This document shows, in pieces, positions 59,619 through 64,000 of a stretch of 64,000 bases of DNA (positions are counted from its first letter, which is position 1; the number at the start of each line of letters is the position of its first letter). Origin of the DNA: Thermococcus pacificus (lineage in GTDB: Archaea > Methanobacteriota_B > Thermococci > Thermococcales > Thermococcaceae); contig NZ_CP015102.1 in assembly GCF_002214485.1 (NCBI RefSeq), forward strand, positions 434,001 through 498,000, in the 5' to 3' direction. Below the pieces are notes generated by a model, which worked only from the letters and a program-made list of their open reading frames with translations, was not told the DNA's origin and did not search any database. A program made the position numbers and the translations under genes.

Positions 59619-61493
59619 TCACTTCTTCCTGCCGGTAATGTAGAGCCAGGTTGCTATTCCAGCCAGGAGGATGACTCCCAGGAGGTTGCTGCTGAAGCCG
59701 ATGCTAGGTGCAACTCCTGCAACGATAAGAGCAGCGAAGGTGATTCCCATGAGGGCCTCACCTGCTATGAGCCCCGCCGCACCAAGGACACCCGGGTCAG
59801 TCGGGTTCTCTGCGCTGTCTCCCCTGGCCTTGGTGACGAAGTGCCTGATGAGGCCGCCGAGGAATATCGGCACGCCGAGGCTGAGCGGCAGGTAGATTCC
59901 AACCGCGACCGGCATGACCGGCGTCCTGAACTTGGAGCCCTTCATGGCGAGTATCTCGTCGAGGATTATGAGGACTATGGCTATGCCTGCTCCGATGTAT
60001 ATCATGTTCCACTCGAGGTTGCCGGTGAAGACACCCTCAGTGACCTTGGCCATGAGGAAGGCCTGAGGGGCCGCGAGGGCGTTCTCTTTGGCCGTTGGGG
60101 TTCCGGCTATACCGTAGGCCTGGATTAGGAGGTTGAGCACAGGGGCCATAACAAAGGCCGCCGCGAAGACACCAATGACCTCAAAGACCTGCTGCCTCTT
60201 GGGGGTCGCACCGACGAGGTAACCTGTGGCGAGATCCTGCATGGTGTCTCCCGCTATAGCGGCTGCTGTACACACGACCGCTGCCACGAGAATGGTGGCC
60301 ACCATACCCTCGGTGCCGGAGAGGCCAAGGGCCTTGAGGATGAGGGCCGTGAAGAGGAGGCTCATGATGGTGATTCCCGAGACGGGGTTGTTCGACGAAC
60401 CAACGACACCCGCGAGGTAGCCGGCTATCGCGCTTCCGAAGAAGCCGAGGATGAGCATTATGACTGCCATTATTGCCGCAATCCCTATTGAGTCAAGGAT
60501 GTGGGCGTAGAGGAGGAACAGTGGAATCACGAAGGCTGCTATGAGCATCAGGACGTAGTTAAGCGGCAAGTCCTCCTCGGTTCTGGGAAGGGTTCCTCCG
60601 GCCTGTCTGTGCTTGGCCGCCTCAAGTCCAGCCCTGATGCCTCTCGATATTGGCCCCCTGAGCTTGATAAGGCTCCAGAGGCCGCCAACGACCATTGCGC
60701 CGACACCCATGTACCTGATCTTGGTACTCCAGATGGTCCAGGCGAGGTCGAGCGGGCTGAGGTCAGTGTGGCCCATCTGGCCTGCGTAGATAGGAATGGC
60801 TATGAACCAAGCAATGGCGCCGCCGAGGAACACGAGAAAGGCTATGTTGAGACCGACGATGTAGCCGACAGCCACGAGTGCAGCGGAGAGGTCGCTTCCA
60901 ATGTAGTAAACGCGCGAGCCGACTGCCTTGGCGGCCTCAACGGTCCCTGCCCAGAGACCGGAGCTGCCAAAGAGCTTGAAGACACCTCCAAAGATTCCGC
61001 CCCAGAGTATCGGCTTGGCGTGGCTTCCGCCTTTGTCTCCCGCGATGAGGACCTCGGCACATGCAGTACCCTCGGGATAGGGGAGCTTCTCCTCGGCTAT
61101 GAATGCCCTCCTGAGCACTATGGTGAAGAGGGCACCGAGGGCACCTCCGAGGGCCGCTATTATGGTCACGATGTAGTAGGGGAACGTGGTGTAGTATTCG
61201 AGCACTATGAGGGCCGGGAACGTGAAGATGACTCCAGCCGCGAGGGACTCACCGGCGGAAGCCGCTGTCTGCACCATGTTGTTCTCAAGGATGTTCCTGT
61301 CTTTGAAGGCAAAGAGTAGTGCCATCGATATAACAGCTGCAGGGATGCTGGCGCTGACTGTCATACCCGCGTACATTCCGAGGTAGGCGTTTGCCGCACC
61401 CATTACAATCGAGAGCAAAACACCGAGGACAAACGCCTTAACGGTGTATTCGGGCAGGGATTTTTCGGGGGGTATGTAAGGTTTGAACTCCAC
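59619..61493 (-). CDS. OPT-family oligopeptide transporter
   Basis: This is a 624-residue transporter with about 15-16 helices. Family features: GMYAGMTVSASIPAAVISM near residues 38-56, AGESLAAGVIFTFPAL, PEGTACAEVL with the acidic substrate-site region, and NNPVSGITIMSLLF. OPT proteins import peptides or metal-peptide chelates with protons. The start is GTG at 61493, preceded by GGAGGTGAACGGAA. It is not in an obvious operon with the PqqD-like gene, although they share strand and 55 bases of spacing. Confidence 0.93.
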   Translation of the reverse strand: MEFKPYIPPEKSLPEYTVKAFVLGVLLSIVMGAANAYLGMYAGMTVSASIPAAVISMALLFAFKDRNILENNMVQTAASAGESLAAGVIFTFPALIVLEYYTTFPYYIVTIIAALGGALGALFTIVLRRAFIAEEKLPYPEGTACAEVLIAGDKGGSHAKPILWGGIFGGVFKLFGSSGLWAGTVEAAKAVGSRVYYIGSDLSAALVAVGYIVGLNIAFLVFLGGAIAWFIAIPIYAGQMGHTDLSPLDLAWTIWSTKIRYMGVGAMVVGGLWSLIKLRGPISRGIRAGLEAAKHRQAGGTLPRTEEDLPLNYVLMLIAAFVIPLFLLYAHILDSIGIAAIMAVIMLILGFFGSAIAGYLAGVVGSSNNPVSGITIMSLLFTALILKALGLSGTEGMVATILVAAVVCTAAAIAGDTMQDLATGYLVGATPKRQQVFEVIGVFAAAFVMAPVLNLLIQAYGIAGTPTAKENALAAPQAFLMAKVTEGVFTGNLEWNMIYIGAGIAIVLIILDEILAMKGSKFRTPVMPVAVGIYLPLSLGVPIFLGGLIRHFVTKARGDSAENPTDPGVLGAAGLIAGEALMGITFAALIVAGVAPSIGFSSNLLGVILLAGIATWLYITGRKK

Positions 61494-61736
61494 TTCCGTT
61501 CACCTCCGAGATTTGAGAGGCGCAAACATCTTCGCGCTCTGTGTTGAAAAACGTTTCGTAAACTGAACCCCCATAATGCTTGCGTTACTCTTTTTTGTAA
61601 CAATATACTACAATAACACATCATACTTTGCCTAATGCTCAGATAAGTATAACTGCATGTTAGCTCAACGGTTCATAAATCAGCATTTTCATACATGGAT
61701 GTGCACGTTTTTTCCAGCGGTACTCCTCGGCCAATG
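61494..61736. other. Divergent intergenic region with inverted repeat near OPT promoter
   Basis: About 240 bp hold no reading frame I can support. GTTAC (61584-61588) and GTAAC (61597-61601) form an inverted repeat around eight bases, directly downstream (minus strand) of a TATA-like tagtatattg (about 61603-61612). It could be an operator for the OPT gene. Confidence 0.4.
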
Positions 61737-61749
61737 CCCTTATATACGG
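61737..61749 (+). promoter_or_regulatory. TATA box of gene 61796
   Basis: cccttatatacgg lies about 47-59 bp before the TTG start, which has GGGGGTGGAGAG directly upstream. Confidence 0.55.
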
Positions 61750-61795
61750 AAAAAAGTGATACTCCTACGTCTGCAAAAGAAACGGGGGTGGAGAG

Positions 61796-62611
61796 TTGAT
61801 AGAGCTAACGTTCCTCGGGAGCGGCGGTGGGCGGTTCATAACCATAACCCAGTTCCGCTCCACGGGGGGATTCCACATACGCGCGAGCAGGAACATATAC
61901 GTTGATCCGGGACCGGGTGCCCTCGTTAGGAGCTGGCGCTACAAGCTCGATCCAAGGAAGCTCGACGCCATATTCGTCTCCCACAGGCACGTCGACCACT
62001 GCAACGACCTCGAGGTCATGGTTGAGGCTATGACCGGGGGAGCACTCAAGAAGAGGGGAACGCTGATAGCCTCAAAAAGCGTCGTCTACGGCGATGAGAC
62101 CCACACACCCGCCATAAGCAAGTACCACCTTGACGTGCTGGAAAGCGTTCACATACCCGAGCCGGGGAGCAGGATACCCATTGGTGAGGATGAGTTCATA
62201 ATAACACCCAGCCAGCACTCAGATCCAACGACCATCGGCTTCCGCATGAAGACCCGGTTCGGTGACATCTCGTACATACCCGACACGGCATACTTCGATG
62301 GCCTCATCGAGTGGCATGATGGCGCAAGGCTGCTCATAGCGGCGGTAACAAGGCCCCGGGACATGGGCATTCCCTACCACCTAAGCACGGACGATGCAGT
62401 TGAGATGCTGAAGAGCATGGAAAAAAAGCCCGAGGCACTCGTCATAAGCCACATCGGCATGAAGATGCACTTTGCCAACCCCTACAAGGAGGCCAAGTAC
62501 ATCGAGAACGTCACCGGCGTCAAGACTTACGTCGCCAAGGAGGGCTTCAGAGTAATGGTAGAAAAGAACGAGATATCCGTCAGAACTCTAAGACCGGCGA
62601 GGTTCGTTTAA
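61796..62611 (+). CDS. Metallo-beta-lactamase-fold hydrolase
   Basis: This 271-residue hydrolase has the metal motif SHRHVDHCND (His63, His65, Asp67, His68), with later ligands in SQHSDPTT and ISHIGMKMH. The N-terminal phrase LTFLGSGGGRF is typical. The start is TTG at 61796 with a strong GGGGGTGGAG. It lacks the CPSF/RNase J beta-CASP insertion, so it is a small-molecule or RNase Z-like member. Substrate unknown. Confidence 0.85.
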   Translation: MIELTFLGSGGGRFITITQFRSTGGFHIRASRNIYVDPGPGALVRSWRYKLDPRKLDAIFVSHRHVDHCNDLEVMVEAMTGGALKKRGTLIASKSVVYGDETHTPAISKYHLDVLESVHIPEPGSRIPIGEDEFIITPSQHSDPTTIGFRMKTRFGDISYIPDTAYFDGLIEWHDGARLLIAAVTRPRDMGIPYHLSTDDAVEMLKSMEKKPEALVISHIGMKMHFANPYKEAKYIENVTGVKTYVAKEGFRVMVEKNEISVRTLRPARFV

Positions 62612-63978
62612 TCCCCCTTATTTTTCTTCGCTTTTTCCACGGCTTCTCTGACCGTTCTGTAGGCGAACTCAAAAAGCTCGTCACGCCTCTTTTCGCTCGG
62701 CGCCTCGACGACGACCCTTATCTTCGGCTCGGTTCCGCTGGGCCTCACGAGAACCCAGGAGCGGTCCTTCAGGTTGAAGCGGTAGCCAGAGATCGTCAGA
62801 ATCTCCTTTATCTCGTCCCCGAGTTTTTCTTCCACGACTTTTGCCGAACTCTCAACGACCCGCTTCTTTAGCTCATCTGGGCAGGGGACGTTCTTCTTCG
62901 TGAGGTAGAACTCGGGGACGTTTTCCCTGGCTATCTCCGAGAGGGGCTTGCCTTCCTCGTCTATCATCTTGATGAGCAGCCCCATCGTCACGAAGCTGTC
63001 TATCCAGGGGCCGAACTTCGGGTGGACGAGCTTCCATGGTTCGGCAGCGAAGATAGCCCCGTATTTCTTTATCCCGTCGTGGGGCTGGCCGAGCGGTATT
63101 CTTACAACCCTGCCGCCGGCTTCCTCAACGACGTGGTCTATCCTCGAGCCTGTGTCGATTGAAACCACCACCGTCCCGCCGCCATGCTCTTCGACGTAGC
63201 GCTTCGCGAAGAGCGCTATTACAGTGTCCTCCGTTAAGTAGTTCCCCTTCTCGTCGAAGACAGCTATCCTGTCCGCGTCTCCGTCCTGGGCTATGACGAG
63301 GTCAACGCCCAGCTCCCTCGCGAGTTCTCCAAGGTAGGCTATGTTCTCGTACCTTGGCTCGGGCTTTCTCCCAGGGAAGTGGCCGTCAACGTGGGCGTTG
63401 ACGCTTATCACCTTCGCCCCCATCTCACGGAGAAGATACGGGGCCAAGACACTGCCAGCGCCGTTGGCGCCGTCATAGAGGACCTTTAGACTCGTCTCGT
63501 GGTTCACGAAGTCGAGAACCGCTTTGATGTAGTCGTCAATGACCTCGATGGGCTTAACCGATTTTATCTCGTCCCAGTTCGCTTTTCTGAAGCTCCCTGA
63601 GAAGTAGAGTTCTTCAAGCTCTCTTTCCTGTTCAACGTAGAACTCGGTTCCGTCGCCGTTGAAGACCTTTATGCCGTTGTCGGTCGGGGGATTGTGAGAG
63701 GCGGTTATCATCACCCCGCCGTCGGCGTGCTCCCTCGTCGCCCACGCCAAAGCGGGCGTTGGGATGAGTCCGAGGTCGAGAACCTCCTTTCCCGTGCTGA
63801 GAAGGCCGCTTATCATTGCGCTCTGGAGCATGACGCTCGAAGTTCTCCCGTCCCTCGCGACGGCAACGCTCTCACCGTCAACGTAGGTTCCGATTGCCAT
63901 TCCCATCCTCATTGCGAGCTCCGGCGTGACCTTCTCCCACAGCGTTCCACGTATTCCTGCCGTGCCAAAGAGCTTCAT
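62608..63978 (-). CDS. glmM: Phosphoglucosamine/phosphomannomutase (GlmM-like)
   Basis: This is an alpha-D-phosphohexomutase of 456 aa, which shifts phosphate between C1 and C6 of sugars for surface glycans. The catalytic serine is Ser94 in ITASHNPPTD, the metal loop is DGDADR, the sugar-binding loop is FAAEPWK, and the phosphate-binding loop is RPSGTEPKIRV. GGTGGTGTGA precedes the ATG. Archaeal members often accept both glucosamine and mannose phosphates. It overlaps the upstream MBL gene by four bases at the convergent end. Confidence 0.92.
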   Translation of the reverse strand: MKLFGTAGIRGTLWEKVTPELAMRMGMAIGTYVDGESVAVARDGRTSSVMLQSAMISGLLSTGKEVLDLGLIPTPALAWATREHADGGVMITASHNPPTDNGIKVFNGDGTEFYVEQERELEELYFSGSFRKANWDEIKSVKPIEVIDDYIKAVLDFVNHETSLKVLYDGANGAGSVLAPYLLREMGAKVISVNAHVDGHFPGRKPEPRYENIAYLGELARELGVDLVIAQDGDADRIAVFDEKGNYLTEDTVIALFAKRYVEEHGGGTVVVSIDTGSRIDHVVEEAGGRVVRIPLGQPHDGIKKYGAIFAAEPWKLVHPKFGPWIDSFVTMGLLIKMIDEEGKPLSEIARENVPEFYLTKKNVPCPDELKKRVVESSAKVVEEKLGDEIKEILTISGYRFNLKDRSWVLVRPSGTEPKIRVVVEAPSEKRRDELFEFAYRTVREAVEKAKKNKGD

Positions 63979-64000
63979 TCACACCACCGATACTACTTCG

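Overview
The window is a gene-dense stretch of a hyperthermophilic euryarchaeon of the Thermococcales, most likely a Thermococcus. This rests on the complete archaeal-type A-ATPase operon (H-I-K-E-C-F-A-B-D), the archaeal SecF-SecD pair, the two-subunit archaeal primase, archaeal Elp3, a GC-rich type-A RNase P RNA, KaiC/RAD55-like ATPases, TATA/BRE promoters about 25 bp from putative transcription starts, GGTGA/GGAGGTGA ribosome-binding sites and an archaeal serpin. No tRNA or large rRNA gene, CRISPR array, insertion sequence, transposase or intein was found.

Layout. 1-3934 is an ABC exporter operon: three ABC-2 type permeases, the first cut by the window edge, and one ATPase. 3968-8280 holds a small PD-(D/E)XK-like protein, a Nif3-family protein, Elp3, and a membrane pair (TrkA-C protein and DUF308/HdeD-like protein). 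8395-11029 is the most accessory-looking part: a truncated copy of a YkgJ-type cysteine-cluster gene, two paralogous orphan membrane-anchored proteins, a decayed stretch, the intact YkgJ-type gene and an AT-rich orphan. 11089-13384 holds a NIP7/PUA protein, a KaiC-like ATPase coupled to a helix-turn-helix/coiled-coil partner, and AdoMet decarboxylase. 13716-16842 is secF-secD-trkA. 16989-25714 is the nine-gene A-ATPase operon, followed by the Ala-tRNA editing protein AlaX.

26991-33744 is mostly minus strand: an orphan OppB/OppC permease pair, a PP-loop protein, a membrane protein, a radical SAM protein, and pyrK-pyrC. 34104-41245 is a complete plus-strand oligopeptide ABC importer (binding protein, two permeases, two ATPases), followed by a small membrane protein, nadE and an EamA transporter. 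glnA (minus) faces a UPF0216 gene. 45356-47304 holds a three-helix membrane protein and a Thr-rich membrane-anchored surface protein, then the RNase P RNA. A minus-strand priL-priS-EamA operon follows. 51060-55742 holds a second KaiC-like ATPase, an exported OB-fold-like protein coupled to a TctA-like membrane protein, a small protein, and an RNA methyltransferase divergent from it. A probable C/D box sRNA lies between that methyltransferase and an RlmF-like methyltransferase. The rest is a serpin lipoprotein, a PqqD-like/M20 peptidase pair, an OPT peptide transporter, a metallo-beta-lactamase-fold hydrolase and GlmM/phosphomannomutase.

Themes are peptide uptake and breakdown (oligopeptide ABC importer, orphan OppBC, OPT transporter, M20 peptidase, serpin), energy conservation (A-ATPase), secretion (SecDF), RNA processing and modification (Elp3, RNase P RNA, two methyltransferases, sRNA, NIP7) and replication priming. 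The best leads for something new are the YkgJ-bracketed cassette at 8395-10512, the PqqD/M20/OPT neighbourhood at 57946-61493, the sRNA at 55758-55830, the in-frame stop between the genes at 7714 and 6934, and several perfect inverted repeats at promoters. All functional calls come from reading motifs; no database search was run.
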